The position numbers were made by a program, and so were the translations under genes. Below, in pieces: positions 33,442 to 44,440 of a DNA stretch of 64,000 nucleotides (positions within the stretch are counted from its first letter, which is position 1; each line of letters opens with the position of its first letter). The DNA comes from JAICJC01 sp963757605 (lineage in GTDB: Bacteria; Actinomycetota; Thermoleophilia; Gaiellales; JAICJC01): assembly GCA_963757605.1 (NCBI GenBank), contig CAVWSF010000001.1, positions 310,001 through 374,000 of the forward strand. Reading direction: 5' to 3'. A model generated the notes under the pieces. That model worked only from the letters and a program-made list of their open reading frames with translations. It did not search any database and had not been told where the DNA came from.

Positions 33442-33600
33442 ATGAACAGCGCAGACATCAAGGCACTCGATCGGCTGATCGCCGACATCCAGTTCTCGAG
33501 CTGGCACGGGCCGAGCGTCGACTGGGAGGGGCGGCCGGCGCCGCGGAGCACCAGGCGCGCCATGCGCCGCACCAAGGCCGTCTTGGTCGGGGCGAAGTAA
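33442..33600 (+). CDS. Small hypothetical protein (52 residues)
   Basis: An ATG preceded by AAGGGGG at about 10 nt opens MNSADIKALDRLIADIQFSSWHGPSVDWEGRPAP and a basic C-terminus (quoted in part: STRRAMRRTKAVLVGAK); the quoted N-terminal half is mixed charge. A TTGATC...TTACTT pair 18 nt apart is a possible promoter about 40 nt upstream. No family is recognised. It stands alone between divergently and convergently placed neighbours, and its coding status rests on the ribosome site and reading frame only. Confidence 0.45.
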   Translation: MNSADIKALDRLIADIQFSSWHGPSVDWEGRPAPRSTRRAMRRTKAVLVGAK

Positions 33601-33607
33601 CAGCGGG

Positions 33608-34372
33608 TTAGCCGCCGCCGAAGCGCGGCGGGCGCTTCTCGCGAAACGCTGCGACACCCTCGGCGAATTCGTCCGATCGGGCAGCGGCCGACTGCATCTG
33701 GGCTTCGAGCTCCAGCTGTTCGTCGAGGGTGGTTCGCGCAGCAAGGTCGAAGAGGCGCTTGTGCATCGCGATGGCGCCGGTCGCCATCGCGGCAAGGGTC
33801 GCCGCCTGCTCCGCCGCGCGAGCGGGCAGGTCGGCGGCCGGCACAACCTCCGAGACGAGGCCCCATGCCAGGGCCTCGTCGGCGGCCAGGCGGCGGCCGG
33901 AGAGCATCCACTCCGACGCGCGGGCCGGCCCCAGGATCCGGGTCAGGAAATGCGAGCCGCCGGAGTCGGGCACGAGCCCGACGTTCACGAACGCCGGCAC
34001 GAACGACGCCGAGTCGGCCGCGATGCGCACGTCGCACGCCATCGCGAGCGACAGGCCCGCGCCGGCGGCAGCACCGTTTACGGCGGCGATGACCGGCTTC
34101 TCGAGCGCCCGCAGCGCCCGGATGTTCGGATGGTAGGTGTCGCGCAGGAGCGACCCCACGTCGCGGCCGCCCGTGAACGACGCCAGGTCCTGGCCCACGC
34201 AGAAGCCGCGTCCGGCGCCGGTCAGGACGACCGCGCGCACCTCGCGGTCGCGGGCGGCCTTGAGCGCGTCGCGGAATCCGGCGTGCATCGCGTCGTCGAA
34301 CGCGTTCAGCTTGTCGGGCCGGTTGAGCGTGATCGTGAGGACGCCGCCCTCGCGGGCTACTTCGACTTCCAC
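33608..34372 (-). CDS. paaG: Enoyl-CoA hydratase/isomerase, PaaG-like
   Basis: 254 residues, crotonase fold. The oxyanion-hole segments are GAGRGFCVGQDLASF and AVNGAAAGAGLSLAMACD. The GQDL motif and the following VNVGLVPDSGGSHFL are characteristic of PaaG, which isomerises the ring epoxide to oxepin-CoA in phenylacetate catabolism. The GTG start overlaps the upstream crotonase gene by 16 bp. It is the last gene of the thiolase-to-crotonase operon. Confidence 0.8.
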   Translation of the reverse strand: MEVEVAREGGVLTITLNRPDKLNAFDDAMHAGFRDALKAARDREVRAVVLTGAGRGFCVGQDLASFTGGRDVGSLLRDTYHPNIRALRALEKPVIAAVNGAAAGAGLSLAMACDVRIAADSASFVPAFVNVGLVPDSGGSHFLTRILGPARASEWMLSGRRLAADEALAWGLVSEVVPAADLPARAAEQAATLAAMATGAIAMHKRLFDLAARTTLDEQLELEAQMQSAAARSDEFAEGVAAFREKRPPRFGGG

Positions 34373-35125
34373 TCGGGCCTCCGCTTCTCGACGAACGCGG
34401 CGAGGCCCTCGCGGGCGTCCTCCGACGCGAACGCCAGGTAGAGCGCCTTGCGCTCGAAGTCGAGCCCGGAGTCGAGCCCGGTCTCGAACGCCCGGTCGAC
34501 GGCCTCCCGCGCCAGCCGTTGGGCGACGGGCGCGCGGACGGCGATCTCGCCGGCGACCCGGCGGGCCTCCTCGAGCCACGCCTCCCGCGCCACCACCCGG
34601 GCGACCAGCCCGGCCGCGAGCGCCTCATGCGCGGTCAGGACGCGCCCGGTCAGCACCATGTCCATGGCCAGCGCCTTGCCGACCGCCCGCGCCAGCCTCT
34701 GCGTCCCGCCCGCGCCGGGGATGATCCCGAGGCCGGTCTCCGGCTGGCCGAAGCGGGCCGTGTCGGAGGCGACGATCAGGTCGCAGGTCATCGCGAGCTC
34801 GCAGCCGCCGCCCAGGCACCAGCCCGAGACCGCCGCGACGAGCGGTGTCTGGAGCTTTCGGATCGCATCCCAGCGCGCGACCCGCGGGGCCTGGTAGAGC
34901 TCGACCGCCGTGGCGGCCGCCAGCTCGGCGATGTCGGCGCCCGCCGCGAACGCCCGCTCGTCGCCCGCCAGGACGATGCAGCGGATCTCGCCGTCGGCGT
35001 CGAGCTCGCGAAAGCGCGGCGACGAGCTCGTCCATGAGCGCGTCGGAGAGCGCGTTTCGGGCCTCGGGCCGGTTCAGGCGGACGACGGCGATCGGCGCGT
35101 CGCGCTCGACCAGGACGAGGCTCAC
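34357..35125 (-). CDS. Enoyl-CoA hydratase (PaaF-like), frame disrupted once
   Basis: Crotonase with N-terminal MSLVLVERDAPIAVVRLNRPEARNAL (in part: VVRLNRPEARNAL) in one frame and ERAFAAGADIAELAAA, SGWCLGGGCELAMTCD and GQPETGLGIIPGAGGTQRL in the next. An extra T in a TTT run near 35011-35013 restores a continuous reading (VAAL-RELDADGEIR). Both catalytic Glu residues (GGGCELAM region and GIIPGAGG segment) look present, so it is probably a true hydratase, possibly for 2,3-dehydroadipyl-CoA. Coupled to the upstream gene by a GTGA overlap. Confidence 0.85.
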
Positions 35126-35934
35126 GAGCGCCGGTCCAGGAACCCGCGCACCGCCTCGGCCGGCTCGTCGGTGGCCATCGAGAGCGCCAGCCAGTCGCGG
35201 GCGTGCCCGACGGTCTGGTGCCAGGCCAGGTCGCGCCAGAAGTTGAGCTGGTGCTTGGTGTAGCGGATCGTCTGCGGCAGCTTCCGGGCCAGCGACTCGA
35301 CCAGCTCGTCGACCGTGCGGTCGAGCTCCGCCGCAGGAACGGCCCGGTTCACGAGCCCCCACTCCGCGGCCTTGGCCGCCGGGATCTCCTCGCACAGCAT
35401 CAGGATCTCGCGTGCCCGGCGGTCGCCGACGATGACCGGCAGCCACTGGGTGGCGCCGCCGGCCGGGACGGAGCCGTGCTCGGGGCCGACGTGGCGGATG
35501 AACGCGTCGTCGACCATCACGGCCAGGTCGCACGCCATCTGGAGCTCGTTCCCTCCGCCGACGCAGATCCCGTTGATGCGCGCCACCGTGGGCTTGCCGA
35601 TCTCGCGCATCCGGTCGTGGGCGTCCTTGAACGCGCCGAACCACTTCCAGTACTCGCCGGGGCGGCCGAGGTAGTCGGCCTGCCAGCTCTTCAGGTCGGC
35701 GCCGACGCAGAACGCGCGGCCCGTGCCCGTCACGACGACGACCCTGATCGCGTCGTCCCACGATGCGTCCTCGCAGGCCCGGGCGATCTCGCGCAGCATC
35801 CGGAAGTCGAACGCGTTCAGGACCTCCGGCCGGTTGAGCGTGATCGTGGCCCGCGGCGGCTCCTTGGCGTAGACGATCGTCTCGAAGCCGAGCTCCGCCG
35901 GGTCGCGCGGGGTGGGGTGCGTCGGCTCCGTCAC
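35122..35934 (-). CDS. Crotonase-family protein related to oxocyclohexenecarbonyl-CoA hydrolase (Oah/BadI-like)
   Basis: 270 residues. After a typical TITLNRPEVLNAF opening it has ICVGGGNELQMACDLAVM, HVGPEHGSVPAGGATQWLP and VGDRRAREILMLCEEIP. This SVPAGGATQWLP...GDRRARE pattern recalls 6-oxocyclohex-1-ene-1-carbonyl-CoA hydrolase and BadI, ring-cleaving members of the family, rather than ordinary hydratases. In this aerobic paa context it may hydrolyse or hydrate a seven-membered ring CoA intermediate (inference). It overlaps both neighbours by four bases. Confidence 0.75.
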   Translation of the reverse strand: MTEPTHPTPRDPAELGFETIVYAKEPPRATITLNRPEVLNAFDFRMLREIARACEDASWDDAIRVVVVTGTGRAFCVGADLKSWQADYLGRPGEYWKWFGAFKDAHDRMREIGKPTVARINGICVGGGNELQMACDLAVMVDDAFIRHVGPEHGSVPAGGATQWLPVIVGDRRAREILMLCEEIPAAKAAEWGLVNRAVPAAELDRTVDELVESLARKLPQTIRYTKHQLNFWRDLAWHQTVGHARDWLALSMATDEPAEAVRGFLDRRS

Positions 35935-36209
35935 GTCAGATCGCAGAAGTGCACCCGGAACGCGATCCCCATCTCGGCCGCGTCGCTCCCGGTCGCGGCG
36001 AACTCCGGCGTGCGGGTCGCGGCCTTGAACGCCTCCATATCGGGGAAGCGCCACTCGGCGGCGTACGCGAAAGCCGGCTCGCCCATCGGGCTGCCGAACA
36101 CCGGCCCGTGCGAGAACTCGCCCCCCGGCACCCTGCGGCACAGCTCGGCGTGCTCGGCGTAGCGGTCCGGATCGGGCACCTCGTCGTAGGTGACCATGAC
36201 GACGACCAC
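35931..36209 (-). CDS. EthD-domain protein
   Basis: 92 residues of the dimeric alpha/beta-barrel type: VVVMVTYDEVPDPDRYAEH, GSPMGEPAFAYAAEWRFPDMEAF. EthD-like proteins accompany oxygenases and ring-degrading operons; the function is unclear. The GTG at 36209 is used; an ATG four codons in (36197) is possible. Its stop overlaps the start of the Oah-like gene. Confidence 0.75.
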   Translation of the reverse strand: MVVVMVTYDEVPDPDRYAEHAELCRRVPGGEFSHGPVFGSPMGEPAFAYAAEWRFPDMEAFKAATRTPEFAATGSDAAEMGIAFRVHFCDLT

Positions 36210-36218
36210 GGCGGCAGC

Positions 36219-37673
36219 CTACAGGCCGAACGGGTTCGAGGGCCGGTTCCCGGCGGCGACGATGACCGACTTCTCCTCGAGATACTCCTCGAGCGCGCCG
36301 GCCGACAGCTCGCGGCCGAAGCCCGACTGCTTGAAGCCGCCGAACGCGACTCCCGGGAAGGCGGTATACGGCATGTTGAGGCCGATCGTGCCGGCGTCGA
36401 TCCGGCGGGCCAGGCGCTGCGCCCGGTTGGGATCGCCGGTCCAGACCGTCGCCATGAGCCCGTAGCGGACCCCGTTTGCGATCGCGACCGCCTCTCGCTC
36501 GTCCGCGAACGGCGTCACGGTGACGACGGGGCCGAAGATCTCCTCCTGGGCCGCCTCGGAGCCGGCGGCGGCGTTCGCGACGACCGTCGCCGGGTAGAAG
36601 GCGCCGGGGCCGTCGGGCACCTCACCGCCGAGCACGATCTCGGATCCCTCTGCGCCGGCCCGCTCGACGTACCCCTGCACCCGGTCGCGGTGCCCGGCGT
36701 CGATGAGCGAGCCCATGTGCGTCTCGGCGTCCAGCGGGTCGCCGACCTTGAGCCGTCCGGCCGCCTCTGCGAACCGCGACACGACCTCGTCGTAGACGGA
36801 CGCCTCGACCAGCAGGCGCGAGCGGGCCTCGCAGCTCTGGCCGGCGGAGTAGTAGATCGACCAGACGGAGGCCGGGATCGCCTCGTCGAGGTCCGCGTCG
36901 GCGAAGAGGATGCTCGGGCTCTTGCCGCCCAGCTCCAGCGTGACGCGCTTGATCGGGTCGGCGCAGAGGCGCATGATCTCGCCGCCGGTCGCCGTCGAGC
37001 CGGTGAACGCGACCTTGTCGACGCCCGGGTGGGACACGAGGTGGCTCCCGACAGGCGTGCCCGGCGCGGGCAGCACGTTCACGACACCGGCGGGGAACCC
37101 GACCTCGACGGCCAGCTCGGCCAGCCACAGCGCCGAGAGCGGCGTGCGCGGGTCGGGCTTGAGCACGGTCGTGCAGCCCGCGGCGAGCGCCGGCGCCAGC
37201 TTCCAGGCGGCCATCATCAGCGGGTAGTTCCACGGCACGATCTGCGCGCACACGCCGACCGGCTGCTTCAGCGAGTAGTGGGTGAGCGAGCCGCCCAGCG
37301 TGCCGGTTCGCCCGGACGGCGCAGCCGCCACCGACGCGTAGAACCGGAACGTCTCCGTGGCGGCGGCCAGCTCGGCCTTCACCGACGAGATCGCCTTGCC
37401 GACGTTGCGGGCCTCGACCACGGCCAGGTCGGCGCGGCCGGCACGCAGGCCGTCGGCGAGGGCGTGCAGGAGCCGGGCGCGCTCGGTCGCCGGCGCCCGG
37501 GCCCAATCGCCCGCGAGCGCCGACCGGGCGGCGTCCACGGCGGCGTCGACGTCCGACTCGGCCGCGAGCGCGACCGTGGCGAGCGGCTCGCCGGTCGCCG
37601 GCTCGATCAGCTCGAGCTCGCCGCCCGCGCCGCGCCGGGTCTCGCCGCCGATGTGAACGCCGGCCTCGATCAT
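36219..37673 (-). CDS. Aldehyde dehydrogenase
   Basis: 484 residues, NAD(P)-dependent ALDH superfamily. Catalytic Cys lies in SAGQSCEARSRLL, the general base Glu in VTLELGGKSP, and the cofactor loop is FTGSTATGGEIM. It lacks the MaoC-like hydratase domain of PaaZ, so it cannot be the full ring-opening enzyme. Phenylacetaldehyde or a related aldehyde feeding the paa route is a reasonable guess. The ATG overlaps the thiolase stop (ATGA). Confidence 0.9.
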   Translation of the reverse strand: MIEAGVHIGGETRRGAGGELELIEPATGEPLATVALAAESDVDAAVDAARSALAGDWARAPATERARLLHALADGLRAGRADLAVVEARNVGKAISSVKAELAAATETFRFYASVAAAPSGRTGTLGGSLTHYSLKQPVGVCAQIVPWNYPLMMAAWKLAPALAAGCTTVLKPDPRTPLSALWLAELAVEVGFPAGVVNVLPAPGTPVGSHLVSHPGVDKVAFTGSTATGGEIMRLCADPIKRVTLELGGKSPSILFADADLDEAIPASVWSIYYSAGQSCEARSRLLVEASVYDEVVSRFAEAAGRLKVGDPLDAETHMGSLIDAGHRDRVQGYVERAGAEGSEIVLGGEVPDGPGAFYPATVVANAAAGSEAAQEEIFGPVVTVTPFADEREAVAIANGVRYGLMATVWTGDPNRAQRLARRIDAGTIGLNMPYTAFPGVAFGGFKQSGFGRELSAGALEEYLEEKSVIVAAGNRPSNPFGL

Positions 37674-38842
37674 GCCGCCTCGAAGATCGCCGCCTGGCCC
37701 TGCCCGACACCCACGCACAGCATCGCCATCCCGTGGCGCCCGCCGCGGCGGCGCAGCTCGTGGACGAGCGAGACGACCAGGCGCGCGCCGCTCATGCCGA
37801 GCGGATGGCCGATCGCGATCGCCCCGCCGTTGGGGTTCACGCGCTCCGGATCAAGGCCCAGCTCGCGGATCACCGCCACGCTCTGGGACGCGAACGCCTC
37901 GTTCAGCTCCACGACATCCAGGTCGCCCGGCTCGAGCCCGGCCCGGGCGAGCGCCTTCCGCGCCGCCGGGATCGGCCCCACGCCCATGACGCGCGGGTCG
38001 ACGCCGGCCACGCCGCCGGCGACGTAGCGGGCGAGCGGCGCGGCGCCCAGCTCTGCGGCCCGCTCGGCACTCGCGATCACGAGCGCGGCGGCGCCATCGT
38101 TGATCCCCGACGAGTTCCCGGCCGTGACGCTGCCGCCCTGCCGGAAGGCGGGCTTGAGCGCGGCCAGCTTGCCGGCGTCGGTGTCGGGGCGCGGGTGCTC
38201 GTCGCGGACGACGTCTTCGACGGCGACGAGCTCGTCGGCGAACCGGCCCGCCGCATCCGCGGCCGCCCACCGGCGCTGGCTCTCGAGCGCGAACGCGTCC
38301 TGGTCCTCACGGCTGACCGACCAGCGCTCGGCCACGTTCTCGCCCGTCTCGCCCATCGACTCGAGCGGGACCATCGCCTCCATGCGCGGGTTCGGGAACC
38401 GCCAGCCGAGCGTCGAGTCATACAAGGTGCGATCGCCCCGCGGGAACCCGCGCTCTGCCTTGCCGGTCACGAGCGGGGCGCGGCTCATCGACTCGACGCC
38501 GCCGGCCACGAAGAGGTCGCCGTCGCCGGCTCGCACGGCGTGGCAGGCCGCCGTGACGGCCGCCAGCCCCGACGCGCACAGCCGGTTCAGAGTGACGCCC
38601 GGGACCGAATCCGGCATCCCCGCGAGGAGCACCGCCATGCGGGCGACGTTGCGGTTGTCCTCACCGGCCTGGTTGGCGCACCCCATGTAGACGTCCTCCA
38701 CGTCGGCCGCGGCCGCCCCGGCCCGCTCGACCGCGGCGGAGATCGCGAGGGCGGCAAGGTCGTCGGGGCGAACGCCGGAGAGGGCGCCGCCGTAGCGACC
38801 GACCGGCGTGCGCACCGCCGAGAGGATGACCGCCTCGGGCAT
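37670..38842 (-). CDS. Acetyl-CoA acyltransferase (thiolase), probably 3-oxoadipyl-CoA thiolase
   Basis: 390 residues. Active-site Cys in TLNRLCASGLAAV, His in AIGHPLGMSGAR, and the second Cys in MLCVGVGQGQAA. The family is thiolase II. Position at the head of the crotonase operon near paaABCD favours the PaaJ/PcaF role, cleaving 3-oxoadipyl-CoA to succinyl-CoA and acetyl-CoA, but sequence motifs alone do not set the chain specificity. Confidence 0.92.
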   Translation of the reverse strand: MPEAVILSAVRTPVGRYGGALSGVRPDDLAALAISAAVERAGAAAADVEDVYMGCANQAGEDNRNVARMAVLLAGMPDSVPGVTLNRLCASGLAAVTAACHAVRAGDGDLFVAGGVESMSRAPLVTGKAERGFPRGDRTLYDSTLGWRFPNPRMEAMVPLESMGETGENVAERWSVSREDQDAFALESQRRWAAADAAGRFADELVAVEDVVRDEHPRPDTDAGKLAALKPAFRQGGSVTAGNSSGINDGAAALVIASAERAAELGAAPLARYVAGGVAGVDPRVMGVGPIPAARKALARAGLEPGDLDVVELNEAFASQSVAVIRELGLDPERVNPNGGAIAIGHPLGMSGARLVVSLVHELRRRGGRHGMAMLCVGVGQGQAAIFEAA

Positions 38843-38868
38843 CGGACCGCAGTGTACGCTCAGGAATC

Positions 38869-39351
38869 GTGGCGGCCGCCGGTGAGACGGTCCGCGCGGC
38901 GGGCACGGCGGAGGCGACCCGGGTCGCGCAGGTCATCCGCGCCTCGTTCGCGGAGTACCGCGGCATCCTGGACCCTCCCTCGGGCGCGCTCGCCCTCGAC
39001 GTCGCCGCGGCCCGGGAGCTCATGACGATCGGCGGGTTCCGGGTGTGCGAGTCGGAGAGCCGGATCGTGGCCTGCGTCTTCCACAAGACGAACGGCGACA
39101 ATGTCTACGTGGGGCCGGCTCGGGGTGCTGCCGGCGTTTCGCGGCAGCGGCCTGGCGCCCTGCTCGTCGCCGAGGTGGAGGCGCTCGCCGCCACAGTCGG
39201 ACGCGACCGCGTCCGCCTGGGGGTGCGGCTCGTGCTGCCCAGGAACCGCGCCTTCTTCGAGGCGCTCGGCTACCGCGAGGTCGGGCTCGGCTCCCACCCA
39301 GGGATGACGGTGCCGACGTTCGCCTGGCTCGAGAAGCGGATAGATGGCTGA
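38869..39351 (+). CDS. GNAT-family acetyltransferase, motif A shifted by two indels
   Basis: 160 residues in the main frame: IRASFAEYRGILDPPSG, ESRIVACVFHKTNGDNVYVG and a C-terminal RNRAFFEALGYREVGLGSHPG. The acetyl-CoA loop that should lie between (RLGVLPAFRGSGLA) is found only in the next frame between about 39111 and 39155. An extra G in a GGGG run and a later one-base loss would explain it. TACGCT lies 8 nt before the GTG start. The stop codon TGA falls within the terminal repeat of the second MITE-like element. Confidence 0.75.
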   Translation: MAAAGETVRAAGTAEATRVAQVIRASFAEYRGILDPPSGALALDVAAARELMTIGGFRVCESESRIVACVFHKTNGDNVYVGPARGAAGVSRQRPGALLVAEVEALAATVGRDRVRLGVRLVLPRNRAFFEALGYREVGLGSHPGMTVPTFAWLEKRIDG

Positions 39352-39547
39352 TCGAGAACTCCCGTGCTGTCCTGGGCGGCGAGAACCGAGCAGCGCAAGG
39401 ACGCAGGGAGGGTCCATATCGATACGAGATATTGACCCGACTGAGGACGCCGCGATGCGACGGTTCGCAGCCGCAGCGCCGCCAGCACTCGGCTGTTCGA
39501 TCGCGCCTGCACGTCCAGGCGCGCGGGAGGTCTCGATCGGTCATCTA
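39342..39547 (+). mobile_element. MITE-like element, copy 2 (about 206 bp)
   Basis: Terminal inverted repeats TAGATGGCTG...AACTCCCG and its partner match at 21 of 24 positions. The inside is the reverse complement of the element at 7157-7359, sharing GAGAACCGAGCAGCGCAAGG, CGCAGGGAGGG, GAGGACGC and TGCGACGGTTCGCAGCCGC. A short internal palindrome surrounds ATATCGATACGAGATAT. It has no coding capacity. It spans the entire gap between the GNAT stop and the hydroxyacyl-CoA dehydrogenase start. Confidence 0.75.
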
Positions 39548-40413
39548 TGGTCCGGGTTGTGACGCACGGGATCCGCACCGTCGGCGTGGTAGGGCTCGGG
39601 ACGATGGGCGCCGGCATCGCGCAGGTCGTCGCCCACCACGGCTACCCGGTGGTGGCGTGCGAGGTGTCGAACGACCTCGTGCAGGCCGGCCTGGCCCGGA
39701 TCGGGGCCGGCCTCGGGCGCCACGTCGAGCGCGGCCGGATGACCGCCGCCGAGCGCGAGACCGCGCTGGCGCACGTGGCCGGGACGACGGACATCGACGC
39801 CTTCGGCGGCTGCGACCTCGTCGTCGAGGCGATCGTCGAGGACATGGACGCCAAGCGGCAGCTCTTCGCCCGGCTCGAGGAGATCTGCCGCCCGGACGCG
39901 ATCCTGGCGACGAACACGTCGGCCCTCTCGGTCACCGAGATCGCGGCCGCCACGTCGTCGACCGACCGGGTCGTCGGCATGCACTTCTTCAACCCGGCGC
40001 CGGTGCTGCCGCTCGTGGAGGTGGTCGTCGCCGACGGCACGTCCGCGTCGGTCGCAGAGCGGGTGCGCGAGTTCGCCGAGGCGATCGGCAAGCGCCCGGT
40101 CGTCTGCCCCGACCGGCCCGGCTTCGTCGTGAACCGCATCCTGATCCCGCTCTTGAACGACTGCGTGCGGCTCTACGAGCAGGGCGGGATCTCGGCCGAC
40201 GACCTCGACCAGGCGATGACCGCCGGGCTCAACTGGCCCATCGGCCCGCTCAGGCTGATCGACCTGATCGGCGCCGACGTCCACGTGCACGCGTCCGAGG
40301 CGCTCTGGCAGGCCTATCGCGAGCCGCGCTTCGCCCCGCCGCCGTCGCTCGTCCGCATGGTCGAGTCCGGGCGGCTGGGGCGCAAGGCGGGCGCGGGCTT
40401 CTACTCCTACTGA
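39547..40413 (+). CDS. 3-hydroxyacyl-CoA dehydrogenase (3-hydroxybutyryl-CoA type)
   Basis: 288 residues. Rossmann motif VGVVGLGTMGAGIAQVV, catalytic His in VVGMHFFNPAPVLPLVEV, and the C-terminal helical domain PDRPGFVVNRILIPLLND. Oxidises L-3-hydroxyacyl-CoA; in this setting it may act as PaaH on 3-hydroxyadipyl-CoA, or in beta-oxidation or PHB metabolism. The ATG at 39547 sits on the last base of the MITE-like element; a GTG at 39559 is an alternative start. The promoter is therefore likely within the element or upstream of it. Confidence 0.92.
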   Translation: MVRVVTHGIRTVGVVGLGTMGAGIAQVVAHHGYPVVACEVSNDLVQAGLARIGAGLGRHVERGRMTAAERETALAHVAGTTDIDAFGGCDLVVEAIVEDMDAKRQLFARLEEICRPDAILATNTSALSVTEIAAATSSTDRVVGMHFFNPAPVLPLVEVVVADGTSASVAERVREFAEAIGKRPVVCPDRPGFVVNRILIPLLNDCVRLYEQGGISADDLDQAMTAGLNWPIGPLRLIDLIGADVHVHASEALWQAYREPRFAPPPSLVRMVESGRLGRKAGAGFYSY

Positions 40414-40420
40414 CGTCCGC

Positions 40421-40927
40421 TCAGCCGTTGAGCACGCCGGCCACGAGCGCGTCGGCCGCGCCGTTCTGCTCTGCGGGCACCCAGCGATACGCGACGGTTC
40501 CGATCCGCATCGCCAGGTCGCGCGCCTCGGCGTGGAGCGGGGCGACGGCCCGGCTCCTGACGGGAGCCTCGCCGGTCATCTGGGCCACGACGAGGCGCGA
40601 GTCCGTCCGCACCTCCACCGCCGCCAGGCCGTGATCGGCGACGGCATGCAGGCCGGCGAGCACGGCGCGGTACTCGGCCACGGCGACGGTGGCCTGGCCA
40701 ATTGCCGCGGCGACGGATGCCAATTGGCGCCCGTCGGCGTCCTCAAGGACGAACCCGCAGGCCGCCGGGCCGGGGTTCCCGCGTGAGCCGCCGTCGCACC
40801 AGAGGGTCGCCGCGCCGGCGGGCGCGCGGGCGGGCTCGGGCGCCCGCTCCGCCCGGCGGGCCTTGCCGAGCCGACGGCGCTCCGAGTCCTTGAGCGTCTT
40901 CCCCGCCCGGCGGACGCCCTTGGTCAC
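40421..40927 (-). CDS. RNase HI-family protein
   Basis: 168 residues. A basic N-terminal extension of about 45 residues precedes a type I RNase H fold with the four acidic positions: LWCDGGSRGNPGPA, AVAEYRAVLAGL, VRTDSRLVVAQM and a final QNGAADALV. This is the short cell-wall-associated (RnhA-like) type common in actinobacteria and cleaves the RNA strand of RNA:DNA hybrids. The GTG start overlaps the Nudix stop, so it is in the uvrA-Nudix-rnh chain. Confidence 0.83.
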   Translation of the reverse strand: MTKGVRRAGKTLKDSERRRLGKARRAERAPEPARAPAGAATLWCDGGSRGNPGPAACGFVLEDADGRQLASVAAAIGQATVAVAEYRAVLAGLHAVADHGLAAVEVRTDSRLVVAQMTGEAPVRSRAVAPLHAEARDLAMRIGTVAYRWVPAEQNGAADALVAGVLNG

Positions 40928-41395
40928 GCGGGCCGCTCGGCGGGCCGCTCGTCGCAGACGAAGTGCTGGAGCGGGCGCTTGAAGCCGGTTTCGAGGTCGA
41001 AGATAACCGCCTCGGCCACGTCGGGCGGCAGGAGCGGGCGCGGCGTCGCAGAGGGCGGGTGCCACTCGTGGTTTCGCAGATCCGTGGGCGGTGTGTCGAG
41101 GCGCGCGTGGACGGCGGCGAGGAAGTACAGGATCACCTCGTGGCGGTACTCGCCCGACTCCACGAAGAGGTTCTCGGACAGGTAGAGCGGCTTCAGGACG
41201 TCGATCTGGAACGCCGCCTCCTCGACCAGCTCGCGCTTCACCGCCTCCGCGGCCGTCTCGCCGGGCTCGATCCCGCCGCCCGGGAACCAGTAGAAGCCCT
41301 CCTTGGAGAGGTCGTGCGTGCGATCGAGCAGCACGTTCCCCTCGGTGTCGGGGATGACCGCCCGGGCCCGCAGCGTCATCTTGGGCAGAAGCGCG

Positions 41396-41415
<20 letters not shown>
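40924..41415 (-). CDS. Nudix hydrolase
   Basis: About 163 residues. The Nudix box is nearly complete: GGGIEPGETAAEAVKRELVEEAAF, given here in part as GGIEPGE and KRELVEEA, with all catalytic Glu residues and only the last Gly changed to Ala. The substrate is unknown (nucleotide-sugar or damaged nucleotide types are common). The GTG at 41415 overlaps the end of uvrA by 20 bp; an ATG at 41379 (MTLRARAVIPD) is also plausible. Confidence 0.85.
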
Positions 41416-44258
<2,843 letters not shown>

Positions 44259-44265
44259 ATGGTCA

Positions 44266-44301
44266 ACGCTAGCAGGCGCCCGGCCGTCGAACAAGTGTTC
44301 G
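44266..44301 (-). promoter_or_regulatory. uvrA promoter with LexA (SOS) box
   Basis: The SOS box CGAACACTTGTTCG (44288-44301, minus strand) fits the Gram-positive consensus CGAAC-N4-GTTCG exactly. Its right half supplies the -35 element TTGTTC, followed by a 17-nt spacer and the -10 TAGCGT, 7 nt before the GTG. LexA binding would cover the -35 directly. Confidence 0.8.
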
Positions 44302-44440
44302 GGCGGGTATGATCTCCTGCGTGACCGGGTTCACCTAGCGCTAGGCCTCCACACGCCGCGTTCGCGCGCCCGAACGGCGTGCCCGTGGCCCTCCTCGCCG
44401 GCCTCTGCCCCCGCAGATGCCGACACGAGGAGGTGCCCGA

